Part shown: piece after piece, positions 16,545-25,938 of the stretch
Position numbering within the stretch: position 1 is the first letter of the stretch
How the letters are laid out: each line of letters begins with the position of its first letter
Source: Variovorax sp. EL159
GTDB taxonomy: Bacteria > Pseudomonadota > Gammaproteobacteria > Burkholderiales > Burkholderiaceae_C
Assembly: GCF_900100965.1 (NCBI RefSeq)
Contig: NZ_FMUJ01000003.1
Span: 434,001 to 498,000, forward strand
Length of the DNA stretch: 64,000 bases
Reading direction: 5' to 3'
Notes under the pieces: generated by a model
Database searches by the model: none
What the model saw: the letters and a program-made list of their open reading frames with translations, nothing else
Told to the model about the DNA's origin: nothing
Position numbers and translations under genes: made by a program

Positions 16545-17294
16545 ATGACCACCCCGACCACAATGCCCGTGCCAGAAAAGAAAGACCGCCTGGAAGCCTG
16601 GCACGACGGCTCCGCCATCTGCCTCATTGCCGTGGGCGCGCACGGTGATCCGCTCGACCTGGGCGAAGGCGACGTCAGGCGCCTGATCGAACAGCTCGAA
16701 GGCTGCCTGCGGCAAGACCGCAAGGCGCCGGAGAACGCGGCACGTGCGCACATCGCCGTGCGCCCGGCCGTTGCGGCAGATGCGCGCACGCTCGCGGCGC
16801 TGGCGATCCAGGTCTGGCTCGACACCTACGCCACGGACGGCATGAATGACCTGCTCGCAAGCCATGTGCTCGGCGAGTTCACGCCGGCGAAATTCGCCGC
16901 ATCGATCGAAGACGCCGGCGCCTGCCTGCTCGTTGCGGAAATCGACAGGCACCTCGTCGGCTATGCGCTGGTGCGCTTCGGTGTCGCCCAGCCGCTAGTG
17001 GCTTCAACCGATACGGAGCTTTGCACGCTCTATGTCCAGGAGCCCTTTACCGGATGCGGCGTCGGCTCGGCGCTGCTTCGCGAGGTGCGTGCCGCAGTCC
17101 GGGAGCGCACGGGCATCGAAGCGCTGTGGCTCTCGGTCAACGTCAGGAATCGGCGGGCTTGCGACTTCTACGAAAAGCACGGCCTGGTCGAGAAAGGCCG
17201 CACCCATTTCATTCTTGGCGAGGGGCGCCACGAGAACCATGTGCTCGCATTGATCCCTGGAGACAGCCGCGCGGAGCTTCCGCCGGTGCCCTGA
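16545..17294 (+). CDS. GNAT-family N-acetyltransferase with N-terminal extension
   Basis: 249 aa. The C-terminal part (about 70-235) is a GNAT domain: IAVRPAVAADARTLAALA begins it, LCTLYVQEPFTGCGVGSALLREV carries the acetyl-CoA pyrophosphate loop (Q/R-x-x-G-x-G/A form, here TGCGVGS), and NRRACDFYEKHGLVEKG is the usual end motif. The first 65 residues (DRLEAWHDGSAICLIAVGAHGDPLDLGEGDVRRLIEQLEGCL) form a small separate module with no name that I recognise. Substrate unknown. Converges with the diguanylate cyclase gene. Confidence 0.87.
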   Translation: MTTPTTMPVPEKKDRLEAWHDGSAICLIAVGAHGDPLDLGEGDVRRLIEQLEGCLRQDRKAPENAARAHIAVRPAVAADARTLAALAIQVWLDTYATDGMNDLLASHVLGEFTPAKFAASIEDAGACLLVAEIDRHLVGYALVRFGVAQPLVASTDTELCTLYVQEPFTGCGVGSALLREVRAAVRERTGIEALWLSVNVRNRRACDFYEKHGLVEKGRTHFILGEGRHENHVLALIPGDSRAELPPVP

Positions 17295-17304
17295 ACTGAA
17301 CCGC

Positions 17305-17320
17305 GCCGGCCGCAGCCGGC
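17305..17320. terminator. Short GC hairpin between convergent genes
   Basis: GCCGGC-CGCA-GCCGGC in the 27-nt space between the GNAT and cyclase stop codons. It could serve both directions, but there is no U tract on either strand. Confidence 0.35.
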
Positions 17321-17321
17321 C

Positions 17322-20090
17322 TCAATGCCTCTCGGTGGCCGGATCGGCCTGCACCACCCGCATGAAGAACTCGAACCGGTTGCGCCCCTGCGCCTTGGCG
17401 TTGTAGAGCGCCGCATCGGCCCGCGCCAGCAGCTCTGCAGCGGTGACGGACGAATCGGCAGCCCGGAGAAACGCAATGCCGACGCTGGTCGTGACCTCGA
17501 TGCGCTGCCCATCGACCTCGAACGCCGGTGCGTTGATCCGCGCCACGATCTTTTCGGCAACGCCGGCCACGGCCTCCGGCGTGCTCGGGTTCTCGAGCAC
17601 CAGCACGAACTCGTCGCCCGCGAGCCGGGCCACCATGTCGGTGCCGCGCACGCAACCCAGGAGCCGCCGCGCGTATTCGACCAGCACGGCATCGCCCACC
17701 GCATGGCCCCGCGTGTCGTTGATGCGCTTGAAGTGGTCGATGTCCAGGAACATCAACGCCAGCGCGTGGCCCGTGCGCCGCCCGCGCAGCACCGCGTCGG
17801 GCAGGTATTCGTTGAAGGCCAGCCGGTTCGGCAGGCCGGTGAGCGTGTCGAGCCGCGCCAACTCGATGAGCTTGTGCTCCACCACCTTCAGCGCGGTGAT
17901 GTCCAGCGCGAGCGAAAAGATGCCATGCGTCACGCCATCGGCGCGGGTGTCGGGCACGTAGATCACCTGCGTGATGCGCTCGAACCCCTTGCGCTGGGTG
18001 CGCGCCTCGAACTCCACCCGCTCGCCCGCCAGGGCCCGCGCGATCATGGCCTTGCGCGAGATATACACGTCGGCGCCCGCCACGTCCTGCACGTGGCGCC
18101 CCAGCACCTGCGACGGATCGAGCCCCAGCCACTCGCGGCTGGTGGCGTTGGCGAAGGTGATCTTTTCCTCGCGGTCGATGTAGGTGATCAGCGCCGGCAT
18201 GCTGTTGGTGATGGTGCGCAGGCGCAGCTCGCTCTCGGCCTGGTGCAGCTCGGCCTCTTTCAGCGCCGTGATGTTGAAGGTCATGAGATAGAACCCCAGC
18301 ACCTCGCCCTGCAGGTTCTTGTCGGGAATCAGGTTGACCTGGAAGTAGCCTTCCTTGCCATGCATCGGCGCGTGCACCGGAAAGCGCACCTTCTGGCCGC
18401 TGAACATCATCGGAAGGTAGGGCTCGTGCTGCGCGTACATCGCGTCGCCCAGCGCCGAGCGCAACGTCAGGCCCTGCAGCGAGCCGTCGCCCACGCCCGC
18501 CATCTGCCGCGCCCGGCTGTTGCCGTACAGGCAGTTCTGGTCGCGGTCGAAGTAGCCGACCAGCGCCGGGATGCTGTCGGTCACGTCGCGCACCCGCTTC
18601 TCCTGCTCGGTCAGGGCCTTGCGGATGTTGACTTCTTCGGTGATGTCGAAGGTCATCGAGAACACGCCCTGCACCACGCCGTCGGCGTCGATGTCGGGGA
18701 TGTAGTGGGCCTTGAAGGTGCGGTTGCCGATGCCCAGCGACGGGTCGCCGGTCTTCTCGAGGATGACGGTCTCGCCGGCCAGCGCGCGCCGGAAATGCGG
18801 CTCGACGGTGGCGAAGTCTTTCGCGCCGCGAACCTCGGGCATCGACCGCCCGACCAGCTGCGCGTTCTTGTGCAGCGTCCTCACGTGCGCATTGACGAAG
18901 GTGTAGTGCAGCGACGCGTCCACGTGCGACACCATCGCGGGGATGTTGTCGGCGATGGTCCGCACCTGTGCCTCGCTGTGCGCCAGGCTGACTTCGCTGG
19001 CGCGCCGCTGCGCCATCAGTTCGTCGAAGGTTCGCGAGAGGTCGCCGATCTCGTCCTGCGCGTAGGTGCGCGGCGCCACCACTTCCGAAGGCGCGTCCTG
19101 GGCGAACTGCATGTGACGGTGCAGATCGTCCAGCGGCCGCAGCTGACGCCGCACCACGCCCAGCGCCAGCGCGCCCGCCGATAGCGCGAGCAGCAAAGCC
19201 CCAAGCCAGGCACCGCGCTCGATGGCATCCAGCCGCGCGAAGGCCTCGGCGCGCGGGTACATGGCCCCGACGATCCAGTTCGTCTGCTCGGTGCGGTCGA
19301 AGGCATAGAGGCCGGGCACGCCGCCCTCGTCGATGCCCTCGCTCGCGCCCTCGAAACCGGCCATCGCGCGGATGACTTCCGGCGCACCGCCACCTTCCGC
19401 CCGGATGTGGTTCAGGATGCGCGAGGCATGCGGGTGATCGACCACGATGCCGTCGGTGGTCGTGATGAACAGGTAGCCGGTCTTGCCGAACCGGACATCG
19501 GCCAGCTTGCCCAGGATGCTGCGGTCTTTCAGATTGATGGCACCGGAGATCACGAACCGCACCTGCCCCGCGCTGTCGAGCACCGGCTCGGTGATGGCGA
19601 CTTGCGCCAACCCGTTCAGGCGGTTGCGGTACGGCTGCGAGATGACGCCAGCCTTCGAGGCCACCGTCTGCTGGAAGTACGCGCGGTCTTTGAGGTTGAC
19701 GCTGCCGATCTGCTGCGCGCCGTTCTGGTTGGCCACCAGATTGCCGTCGGTGTCGATGAAGGCCACGTTGTCGAAGGCCTGCTTCAGCGCGGGGTGCTTT
19801 TCCAGGAATTCCTGCAGCGGTGCGGCGTTTTCGAAGCCCTGCGTTTCCACGCTGTCGCCAAAGGTCTGCAGCAATATCCGGCGGCTGCTGAACTTCTGGT
19901 CGATGGCGTCCGCGATGGCCGATACGCGCGCCACCTGCTCGTCCGCGATCGACGCGCGCATGCGGCTCTTGACCAGATGCAGCGCGACGGTGGCAATGGC
20001 GAAGGTGGCCGTCAGCACGACCGCCGCGACGCCCAGGCTCAGGCGCGTGTGCAAGCCGATGCGGAATTTCGAGGGAGCCGATGGATTCAT
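17322..20090 (-). CDS. Membrane diguanylate cyclase with dCache sensor, HAMP and three PAS domains
   Basis: 922-aa inner-membrane signalling enzyme making c-di-GMP. Order: TM1 (about 17-37), periplasmic double-Cache sensor (about 40-300; DRAYFQQTV, GYLFITTTDGIVVDHP), TM2 (about 305-325), HAMP (LRPLDDLHRHM), three PAS/PAC units each introduced by a near-repeat such as IRTIADNIPAMVSHVD, VRDVTDSIPALVGYFD and LRTITNSMPALITYID, then the cyclase domain. The active-site loop is AGDEF in place of GGDEF; the inhibitory RxxD site (RGTD) is intact five residues before it. There is no EAL domain. The ATG 20090 is used because the alternative TTG would overlap the azoreductase gene. Confidence 0.93.
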   Translation of the reverse strand: MNPSAPSKFRIGLHTRLSLGVAAVVLTATFAIATVALHLVKSRMRASIADEQVARVSAIADAIDQKFSSRRILLQTFGDSVETQGFENAAPLQEFLEKHPALKQAFDNVAFIDTDGNLVANQNGAQQIGSVNLKDRAYFQQTVASKAGVISQPYRNRLNGLAQVAITEPVLDSAGQVRFVISGAINLKDRSILGKLADVRFGKTGYLFITTTDGIVVDHPHASRILNHIRAEGGGAPEVIRAMAGFEGASEGIDEGGVPGLYAFDRTEQTNWIVGAMYPRAEAFARLDAIERGAWLGALLLALSAGALALGVVRRQLRPLDDLHRHMQFAQDAPSEVVAPRTYAQDEIGDLSRTFDELMAQRRASEVSLAHSEAQVRTIADNIPAMVSHVDASLHYTFVNAHVRTLHKNAQLVGRSMPEVRGAKDFATVEPHFRRALAGETVILEKTGDPSLGIGNRTFKAHYIPDIDADGVVQGVFSMTFDITEEVNIRKALTEQEKRVRDVTDSIPALVGYFDRDQNCLYGNSRARQMAGVGDGSLQGLTLRSALGDAMYAQHEPYLPMMFSGQKVRFPVHAPMHGKEGYFQVNLIPDKNLQGEVLGFYLMTFNITALKEAELHQAESELRLRTITNSMPALITYIDREEKITFANATSREWLGLDPSQVLGRHVQDVAGADVYISRKAMIARALAGERVEFEARTQRKGFERITQVIYVPDTRADGVTHGIFSLALDITALKVVEHKLIELARLDTLTGLPNRLAFNEYLPDAVLRGRRTGHALALMFLDIDHFKRINDTRGHAVGDAVLVEYARRLLGCVRGTDMVARLAGDEFVLVLENPSTPEAVAGVAEKIVARINAPAFEVDGQRIEVTTSVGIAFLRAADSSVTAAELLARADAALYNAKAQGRNRFEFFMRVVQADPATERH

Positions 20091-20136
20091 CGATGTCGTT
20101 GAAGCGGCCGGGCCGCCATCTTCTCCGATTTCGTCG

Positions 20137-20868
20137 TCAAGGTCCGTCTGAATATACGAGCTTGCGATCGGTGTCTGCACCGGCCTTGCATGCCGCCGTG
20201 CCGGCAAGCTCGTCGACGAGGCGATCGACGGCGGCTTCGGCCTTGCGCATCGACTGCGCCAGTTGCTCGCCGCCGAATTCGTCCGACTCCACCGCCGCCT
20301 CGAAGACGTCGGTGATGCCGATGTAGCCGAGCGCCGAGCGCACGCTGTTCTCGGTGTGGTTGAGGTGCGCGATGCGCCCGCCCGGGTCGTAGCCGTGGTC
20401 GCCGCGCGCGCCCAGCAGCACCGCGCGCTTGCCCGCCTCCGCCAGCAACGGCCAGTAAGGCACGGCGCCGCGCGAACGGTCGAAGCCGAAGGTGCGGCCC
20501 ACGCGCACGATGTTGTCGATCCAGGCCTTGAACTGCGCGGGCGCGCTGAAGTTGTACATCGGCAGGCCGACCACGACCACGTCGGCGGCGATGAGCTGGT
20601 CGACCAGCCGGTCGCTCTCGGCGAGCACGTCGGCCATCCACGGCTCGCGCGCGGCCGGCGGCGTGAAGGCCGCGTGAATCCAGCGGCCGTTGACGTGCGC
20701 GGGCGGTTGTTGCCCGACGTCGAGGTAGTCGATGCGGTCGTCCGGCCGCGCCTTGTGCCAGCGCTCGACGAAGCGCGCGGAAAGCCGGCGCGTGTGCGAG
20801 CCGTGTGCGTCGGTGTCGGAACGGCCCGGACGGGCGCTGGCGTCGATGTGAAGAAGGTTCAAAGTCAT
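20137..20868 (-). CDS. azoR: FMN-dependent NADH azoreductase (first copy)
   Basis: 243-aa flavodoxin-fold NAD(P)H:quinone/azo reductase. The N-terminal LLHIDASARPGRSDTDAHGSHTRRLSARFVERW binds FMN phosphate, GLPMYNFSAPAQFKAWIDNIVRVGRTF is the flavin ring/dimer loop, and GARGDHGYDPGG follows. The family protects against quinones and thiol stress and reduces azo dyes. It is longer than the usual 200 or so residues by a C-terminal tail of about 25. It is divergent from a LysR gene. The diguanylate cyclase follows 46 nt downstream on the same strand. Confidence 0.9.
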   Translation of the reverse strand: MTLNLLHIDASARPGRSDTDAHGSHTRRLSARFVERWHKARPDDRIDYLDVGQQPPAHVNGRWIHAAFTPPAAREPWMADVLAESDRLVDQLIAADVVVVGLPMYNFSAPAQFKAWIDNIVRVGRTFGFDRSRGAVPYWPLLAEAGKRAVLLGARGDHGYDPGGRIAHLNHTENSVRSALGYIGITDVFEAAVESDEFGGEQLAQSMRKAEAAVDRLVDELAGTAACKAGADTDRKLVYSDGP

Positions 20869-20980
20869 GAGCGTCTTGATGAGTGAGTTGATCTGTTCTG
20901 TGCCGCGCTGTCAGAATGACTGCGCAGGCCTTGAATCTAGAGACGCTTCGAGGCATTCACAAACGATCATTTCTCCTCTC

Positions 20981-21922
20981 ATGAACGAGATTGACTCATC
21001 TGCCCGGCAACCCCGCCGATTGCCGCCACTGCTGGCGCTGCGCGCCTTCGAGGCCGCGGCGGCGCACCTGAGCTTTCAGCGCGCGGCACTCGAGCTGTCG
21101 GTCACGCCATCGGCCATCAGCCACCAGGTGCGTGCGCTCGAAGACACGCTGGGCCAGCCGCTGTTTCGCCGCCTCACGCGGCAGCTCGCACTGACGCCCG
21201 TGGGCCAGCGGCTGTTCGACGACCTGCGCACGGGCTTCGACGTGCTCGAAGCCGGTGTCGACAAATTGCGCCGCCCTGCGGCATCGCAGGCCGTCACGCT
21301 GACCACCAACACCGCGTTCGCCGCGCGATGGGTGCTGCCGCGCATGGCGGCCTTTCGCGAAGCCTGCCCCGGCATCGAGCTGCGGCTGCATGCGAGCGAC
21401 ACGTCGGTCGACCTTGCGCGCGGCGATGCCGACATCGCGGTGCGCATGGGCGGCGGCAACTGGCCCGGCCTCGTGTCGCGCGAGCTGATGTCCGAACGCT
21501 ACGCGCCGCTGTGCAGCCCGATGCTGGGCCTGCGGCGCACAGCCGATCTGCCGAAGCACCAGTTGATCCATTGCGACTGGCAGCCGCAGGCAACGGCGCC
21601 GGCCGTCTGGCCGCGCTGGTTTCGCGAGGCCGGCATCGCACCGCCAAGAGGACGGGCGATGAAGGCCTCGGGTCTGTCTTTTTCAGACGAGACGCATGCG
21701 ATGCTCGCCGCGCTCGGCGGACACGGCGTGGCATTGCTGAGCCTCACGCTCGCGGCCGAGGAAGTGCGAAGCGGCGCGCTGGTGCAACCCTTCGGGCCCG
21801 CGCTTGAGACGGGCAGCTACTTCCTGGCCACCGCGAACGGACGCGAGAACGAGCCCGCGATTCGCGCCGTGTGGGATTGGATTGCCACGCAGGCTGCGGC
21901 ACCCGAGGCACGCAACGTCTGA
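20981..21922 (+). CDS. LysR-family regulator, GcvA-like (azoR-linked, first copy)
   Basis: 313 aa. Winged helix LPPLLALRAFEAAAAHLSFQRAALELSVTPSAISHQVRALEDTLGQPLFRR is of GcvA type, with the effector domain beginning after about residue 95. ATG 20981 has CTCCTC-rich surroundings and no better site; upstream in-frame codons lie in the divergent promoter region. It is divergent from the azoreductase gene, which is its probable target. The spacer holds GTCA-GAA-TGAC (about 20912-20922) as a possible site. It is similar in architecture to the LysR at 28701. Confidence 0.92.
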   Translation: MNEIDSSARQPRRLPPLLALRAFEAAAAHLSFQRAALELSVTPSAISHQVRALEDTLGQPLFRRLTRQLALTPVGQRLFDDLRTGFDVLEAGVDKLRRPAASQAVTLTTNTAFAARWVLPRMAAFREACPGIELRLHASDTSVDLARGDADIAVRMGGGNWPGLVSRELMSERYAPLCSPMLGLRRTADLPKHQLIHCDWQPQATAPAVWPRWFREAGIAPPRGRAMKASGLSFSDETHAMLAALGGHGVALLSLTLAAEEVRSGALVQPFGPALETGSYFLATANGRENEPAIRAVWDWIATQAAAPEARNV

Positions 21923-21967
21923 TGTGCACTGGCAGGCCGCACCGGCCCCTCGAAAAAAGCGCACGCG

Positions 21968-21990
21968 AAAAAGCCTCCCGAAGGAGGCTT
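21968..21990 (-). terminator. Intrinsic terminator of the small minus-strand gene
   Basis: AAGCCTCC-CGAA-GGAGGCTT; read on the minus strand the stem is followed by a run of five T. It lies 36 nt beyond the stop of the 67-aa gene and also separates it from the converging LysR. Confidence 0.8.
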
Positions 21991-22025
21991 GGCCGCAAGT
22001 CCGTTGGACCGGAGCGCCCGGTGCG

Positions 22026-22229
22026 TCAGCGCGTCGTCTTGCTCAAGAGCGTCGGCACGACATACCCGTCGCGGTACACGGCTTCGATGGTGCCGTCCAC
22101 GGCATCGGCGGAATGCGCCGCCACGAATTTTTCGTCCCCCTGCCGGTAGACCACGATGGTGCAGGCCGAGCGCTTGCTGAGAATGCGGGCAACGCCTGTG
22201 GCCTGGCGCAGGGTCGGGTACGTCTCCAT
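22026..22229 (-). CDS. Small hypothetical protein (67 aa)
   Basis: METYPTLRQATGVARILSKR start with AAGGA at correct spacing, and a clear intrinsic terminator downstream, so it behaves like a real single-gene unit. The protein is soluble-looking, without signal or membrane segment. The middle (SACTIVVYRQGDEKFVAAHS) looks like a beta-hairpin. I recognise no family. It is next to mntP on the same strand, 139 nt downstream of it, but has its own structured leader. Confidence 0.7.
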   Translation of the reverse strand: METYPTLRQATGVARILSKRSACTIVVYRQGDEKFVAAHSADAVDGTIEAVYRDGYVVPTLLSKTTR

Positions 22230-22285
22230 GGAGATCCTTGTCTGTCTTGTTGTTCCGCGGGTGGCAGTATGGAAGTGCGCGAGAG

Positions 22286-22312
22286 GGTCCGAGCATTTTT
22301 CAGGCCCGGACC
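22286..22312 (-). other. Hairpin in the leader of the small gene
   Basis: GGTCCGGGC-(9 nt)-GCTCGGACC as read on the minus strand, with one G-U pair. It sits 57 nt ahead of the small gene and 57 nt after mntP. It could end mntP transcripts or structure the small gene's leader; no U tract follows. Confidence 0.45.
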
Positions 22313-22368
22313 TATAACCTTTGGATTACAACAAATACGAGACCGGCTTGCCACCTTTTTGCAGCGGC

Positions 22369-22938
22369 TCAGGCCGCCGCGCCAAGGTGCTCGTAGAGGA
22401 TGAGAAAGCCGATCCCGATCAGCACCACCCCACCGACGATCTCCGCGCGCTTGCCGACTACCGCGCCCACCACGCGCCCGATCATCACGCCGATGGTCAC
22501 CATGGCCATGGTGGCCAGGCCGATGGCCAGCGCGGTCCAGGCGATGTTCACGTTGATGAAGGCCAGGCCCACGCCCACAGCCATGGCATCGATGCTGGTG
22601 GCAAAGCCGGTGATGGCCAGCGTCCAGAAGGAATTGCGGCTGGGCTTGTCTTCCACCGCATCGGGCGCGCCGAAGCCTGCCCAGATCATTCGCAGGCCCA
22701 ACACGCTGAGCAGCGTGACCGCGATCCAGTGGTCCCACTGGGCGACGTAGCTGGCGGCGGCCAGGCCGGCCGCCCAGCCGATGACAGGCGTCAAGGCCTC
22801 GATGACGCCGAAGATGAGGCCCGTGCGCAAGGCCTCGCGCCAGGAAGGTTTGCGAAGCGCCGCGCCTTTGCCGACGGCAGCGGCGAAGGCATCCGTCGAC
22901 ATGGCGAATGCAAGAAGAATCGTGGAAGCGATGTTCAT
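22369..22938 (-). CDS. mntP: Manganese efflux pump MntP
   Basis: 189-aa inner-membrane exporter of Mn2+ with six hydrophobic segments. The two repeated metal-binding halves are visible: [21 protein letters not shown] (helix 1) and [21 protein letters not shown] (helix 4), each with the conserved Asp-Ala. Length fits the family. ATG 22938 is used; the in-frame ATG 24 codons earlier lies directly at the end of the riboswitch and would add a sequence absent from MntP proteins. Expression is expected to rise with Mn2+ through the upstream yybP-ykoY aptamer. Confidence 0.95.
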   Translation of the reverse strand: MNIASTILLAFAMSTDAFAAAVGKGAALRKPSWREALRTGLIFGVIEALTPVIGWAAGLAAASYVAQWDHWIAVTLLSVLGLRMIWAGFGAPDAVEDKPSRNSFWTLAITGFATSIDAMAVGVGLAFINVNIAWTALAIGLATMAMVTIGVMIGRVVGAVVGKRAEIVGGVVLIGIGFLILYEHLGAAA

Positions 22939-23009
22939 GGTTGGAAGTAGCAAGAAAGGCCGGTTCAAGACGCCGCGGCACACGAACCCGCCGGCCAATG
23001 CCGTGTTCA

Positions 23010-23124
23010 TGCACCACTGGTCTCGCCAACCTGTCGGTTGCTCACGCCACGGTTCGCAAGGTGCGAATCGAGTATGTTGACGTGAGCGCTTCCGAAGTCC
23101 GGAAGCCGGCTACTCCCCAAGGGA
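23010..23124 (-). promoter_or_regulatory. yybP-ykoY manganese riboswitch
   Basis: Read on the minus strand, the leader of mntP shows the conserved pieces in order: CTTGGGGAGTAGCC (about 23122-23109), a variable hairpin GCTTCCG/CGGAAGC, GTCAACATACTCG, a second hairpin TTCGC/GCGAA, and CAACC-GACA-GGTTGGCGAGACC at the 3' end (to about 23015). These are the metal-binding loops L1 and L3 of the Mn2+ aptamer. About 70 nt separate it from the mntP start. In proteobacteria this class turns on mntP when Mn2+ is high. Confidence 0.92.
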
Positions 23125-23130
23125 GCGGCG

Positions 23131-23136
23131 ATTCTA
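23131..23136 (-). promoter_or_regulatory. Probable -10 box for the riboswitch transcript
   Basis: TAGAAT on the minus strand, placing the start of transcription about 7 nt ahead of the aptamer. No convincing -35 box is seen in the GC-rich sequence upstream. Confidence 0.45.
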
Positions 23137-23210
23137 AGGGCCCACCCGCAACGCCCCGCCCTGTTGCCCCCGGACGCCGAGGGGTTCCTGGCTTGCGCTC
23201 CTCCGCTTGC

Positions 23211-23690
23211 TCAGGGCTGTTTTCCGTACTGCGCGTCGCTGACTTTTTCCATCCAGTCGACCGCCTTGCCGTTCTCCTGTTCGGTGATCGCGATGTGCGT
23301 CATGGCCGTGGTGGGCGATGCGCCATGCCAGTGCTTCTGGCCCGCCGGAATCCAGACCACGTCGCCCGGACGGATCTCCTGCACCGGGTCGCCCCAGCGC
23401 TGGACCAGGCCGAAGCCCGCGGTGACGATCAGCGTTTGTCCGATCGGGTGCGTGTGCCATGCGGTGCGCGCGCCGGGCTCGAAGGTCACATAGGCACCGG
23501 TCGTGCGCGCGGGCGCCTTCGGCTGCAGAAAGAGCGGATCGACCCGCACGGTGCCGGTGAAATAGTCGGTCGGCCCCTTGGCCGACGCCTGCGAACCGTT
23601 GCGCGCGATCTGCAGGCCGTCGTTGTCGGGCTGCGCCAGCGCGGACGCGGCCATGGAAAGGGAAACGGCGGTCAGTGCGATGGATTTCAT
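23211..23690 (-). CDS. Exported cupin-domain protein
   Basis: 159 aa with a signal peptide ([19 protein letters not shown], cut before QPD). The cupin barrel has the metal motif as [19 protein letters not shown] followed by [18 protein letters not shown], giving the His/His/Gln and His ligands. Relatives include small manganese-dependent hydroxynitrile lyase-like cupins of the bacterial periplasm; the reaction here is not known. It starts 46 nt after the stop of the aldehyde oxidase large subunit and may be the fourth gene of that operon. Confidence 0.85.
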   Translation of the reverse strand: MKSIALTAVSLSMAASALAQPDNDGLQIARNGSQASAKGPTDYFTGTVRVDPLFLQPKAPARTTGAYVTFEPGARTAWHTHPIGQTLIVTAGFGLVQRWGDPVQEIRPGDVVWIPAGQKHWHGASPTTAMTHIAITEQENGKAVDWMEKVSDAQYGKQP

Positions 23691-23736
23691 CGGGTGGTTG
23701 TGTGAAGAAGAAAAAGAAAAAGCGCGGACGGCGATG

Positions 23737-25935
23737 TCATGCAGCCAGCGAAGGCATGTGGCCGATGAGCTTGTCGAGCGTGACCGGGTAGTTGCGCACC
23801 CGCATGCCGGTCGCGTTGTAGACCGCGTTCGCCACGGCCGCGCCGACGCCGCACAGGCCCAGCTCGCCGATGCCCTTGGCCTTCATGGGCGACGACATGA
23901 CGTCCGTTTCGTCCAGGAAGATCACGTCCTGGTGCGGGATGTCCGCGTGCACCGGCACTTCGTAGCCGGCCAGGTCGTGGTTGACGAAAAAGCCCAGCCG
24001 CGTATCGACCGCCAGCTCTTCCATCAAGGCCGCGCCCACGCCCATCGTCATGGCGCCAATCACCTGGCTGCGCGCCGACTTGGGGTTGAGGATGCGGCCC
24101 GCCGCGCACACGGCGAGCATCCGGCGCACGCGCACCTCGGCGGTGAAGGCGTCCACCGCGACTTCGACGAAGTGCGCGCCGAAGGTCGATTGCTGGTACC
24201 TGGTCGTGAGGTCGCCGTATTCGATGGTGTCTTCGACCACGATGCCACCCTCGCCGGCCACCGATGCGAGCGACAGGCTGCGCCCGCCGGCACGCACCAT
24301 GCCATCAGAGAAGGTCGCGGTGGCCGCGTCGAGCCCGGCGCGCTGCGACACGGTGTCGCGCAGCTTGACGCAGGCGGCATACACGCCGGCCGTCGCGCTG
24401 TTGCCGCCCCACTGCCCGCCCGACCCTGAAGACACGGGAAAGGACGAATCGCCAAGCCGCACCACCACGCGGTCGATCGGCACGCCCATCATTTCCGCAG
24501 CAGTCTGCGCGATGACGGTGTAGCTGCCGGTGCCGATGTCGGTCATGTCGGTTTCCACCGTCACCACGCCGCGCCCATCGAGCCGCACGCGCGCACCCGA
24601 CTTCATGACCTGGTTGTTGCGAAAGGCCGCGGCCAGGCCCGTGCCGATCCACCAGCGGCCCTCGCGCCGCTGCGCGGGTTGGGCGCTTCGCTGCGCCCAG
24701 CCGAAACGCTGTGCGCCGGTGCGCAGGCACTCGATGAGCCGGCGCTCCGAAAAGCGGCGGTTCGGATTCGCAGGGTCGACCTGGGTGTCGTTCAGCACGC
24801 GGAATTCGACCGGGTCCATGCCGAGCTTTTCGGCCATTTCGTCGATGGCAATTTCCAGTGCCATCAACCCCGGCGCCTCGCCCGGCGCGCGCATCGCATT
24901 GCCTTCGGGCAGGTCGAGCAGCGCCAGCCGCGTGCCGGTCAGGCGGTTTTCTCCAGCGTAGAGCAACTGCGTCTGCTGCACCGCGTTCTCGGGCTTGCCG
25001 CCGACGAGGTTGCCCGACCAGCTCTCGTGCGCGATGGCCGTGATGCGCCCCTGCCGCGTGGTGCCGATGCGCACGCGCTGGATGGTTGCCGGCCGGTGCA
25101 CGGTGTTGTTGGCCACCAGCGGCCGCTGCAGCGTCACCTTCACCGGTCGCTGCGCGATACGCGCGCCGAGGGCGGCCAGCACGGTGTCGGCACGCAGGAA
25201 CAGCTTCGCGCCGAAGCCCCCGCCGACGAACGGCGACACGAGACGGACGTTGTCTTTTGCAATGCCGAGCGTCGTCGCGAGGTCGGAGCGGGTCCAGTCG
25301 ATCATCTGGTTCGATGTCCAGACCGTGAGCTTGTCGCCATGCCACACGGCAGTCGAAGCGTGCGGCTCCATCATCGCGTGCGAGTGGTCGGGCGTGGTGT
25401 AGGTCTGGTCGAGCCGCACTTCGGCCTTGCCGAACGCACCTGCGAAATCGCCGACGGTGCTGTTGCGGTCGGTGGTGCGCCGCTCGGTCGAGTCTTTCGC
25501 ATCGGCCAGATCGAAGGCGCCGTCTGCCCGGACGTACTCGACGCGCAGCAACTGCGCGGCCGCCCTCGCCTGCTCGAAGCTTTCCGCGACGACAAGCGCG
25601 ATGGCCTGGTGGTAGTGCTCGATCATCGGGCCGCCGAGCAGCCTCGCGGTATTGAGGCGGCCTTTGTCGAGCTTGCCGGCGTTCTCGGCGGTGACGATGG
25701 CGATCACGCCGGGCGCGGCCTTCGCGCGGCTCGCATCGATGGACGCGATGCGGCCCTTGGCGATCGCCGAGCCGACGACATAGCCGTAGGCCGCGTCGGG
25801 CGCCACATCGTGACGCTCGTAGGCATAGGGCGCCGTGCCCGTGGTCTTGAGCTTGCCGTCGATGCGATCGAGCGGCTGGCCGATCACCTTGAGCTGGTCG
25901 ATCGGGTTGGTGGTCGCGGGTGTGTCGAATTTCAT
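23737..25935 (-). CDS. paoC: Aldehyde oxidoreductase molybdenum-binding subunit (PaoC-type)
   Basis: 732-aa large subunit of a xanthine oxidase-family enzyme. [26 protein letters not shown] is the typical start of the YagR/PaoC branch. Cofactor-binding segments such as [43 protein letters not shown] and [15 protein letters not shown] are present, and the catalytic Glu is expected in [18 protein letters not shown] near the C-terminus. It has no signal peptide and would travel with the Tat-exported small subunit. It starts 3 nt after the FAD-subunit stop, with GGAG ahead. It oxidises aldehydes to acids in the periplasm. Confidence 0.92.
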   Translation of the reverse strand: MKFDTPATTNPIDQLKVIGQPLDRIDGKLKTTGTAPYAYERHDVAPDAAYGYVVGSAIAKGRIASIDASRAKAAPGVIAIVTAENAGKLDKGRLNTARLLGGPMIEHYHQAIALVVAESFEQARAAAQLLRVEYVRADGAFDLADAKDSTERRTTDRNSTVGDFAGAFGKAEVRLDQTYTTPDHSHAMMEPHASTAVWHGDKLTVWTSNQMIDWTRSDLATTLGIAKDNVRLVSPFVGGGFGAKLFLRADTVLAALGARIAQRPVKVTLQRPLVANNTVHRPATIQRVRIGTTRQGRITAIAHESWSGNLVGGKPENAVQQTQLLYAGENRLTGTRLALLDLPEGNAMRAPGEAPGLMALEIAIDEMAEKLGMDPVEFRVLNDTQVDPANPNRRFSERRLIECLRTGAQRFGWAQRSAQPAQRREGRWWIGTGLAAAFRNNQVMKSGARVRLDGRGVVTVETDMTDIGTGSYTVIAQTAAEMMGVPIDRVVVRLGDSSFPVSSGSGGQWGGNSATAGVYAACVKLRDTVSQRAGLDAATATFSDGMVRAGGRSLSLASVAGEGGIVVEDTIEYGDLTTRYQQSTFGAHFVEVAVDAFTAEVRVRRMLAVCAAGRILNPKSARSQVIGAMTMGVGAALMEELAVDTRLGFFVNHDLAGYEVPVHADIPHQDVIFLDETDVMSSPMKAKGIGELGLCGVGAAVANAVYNATGMRVRNYPVTLDKLIGHMPSLAA

Positions 25936-25938
25936 CGC

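Noticed and set aside
20091..20207. Upstream TTG start for the diguanylate cyclase
   Set aside because: It would overlap the 3' end of the azoreductase gene by 71 nt and adds a charged stretch ahead of the first membrane helix.
22939..23010. 24-residue N-terminal extension of MntP
   Set aside because: It would start at the aptamer edge and adds nothing like MntP; the shorter start fits the first helix.
23140..23210. GC-rich stretch after the cupin gene as another copy of the intergenic element
   Set aside because: It has C-rich runs but neither the GCGAATGTCC core nor matching arms.
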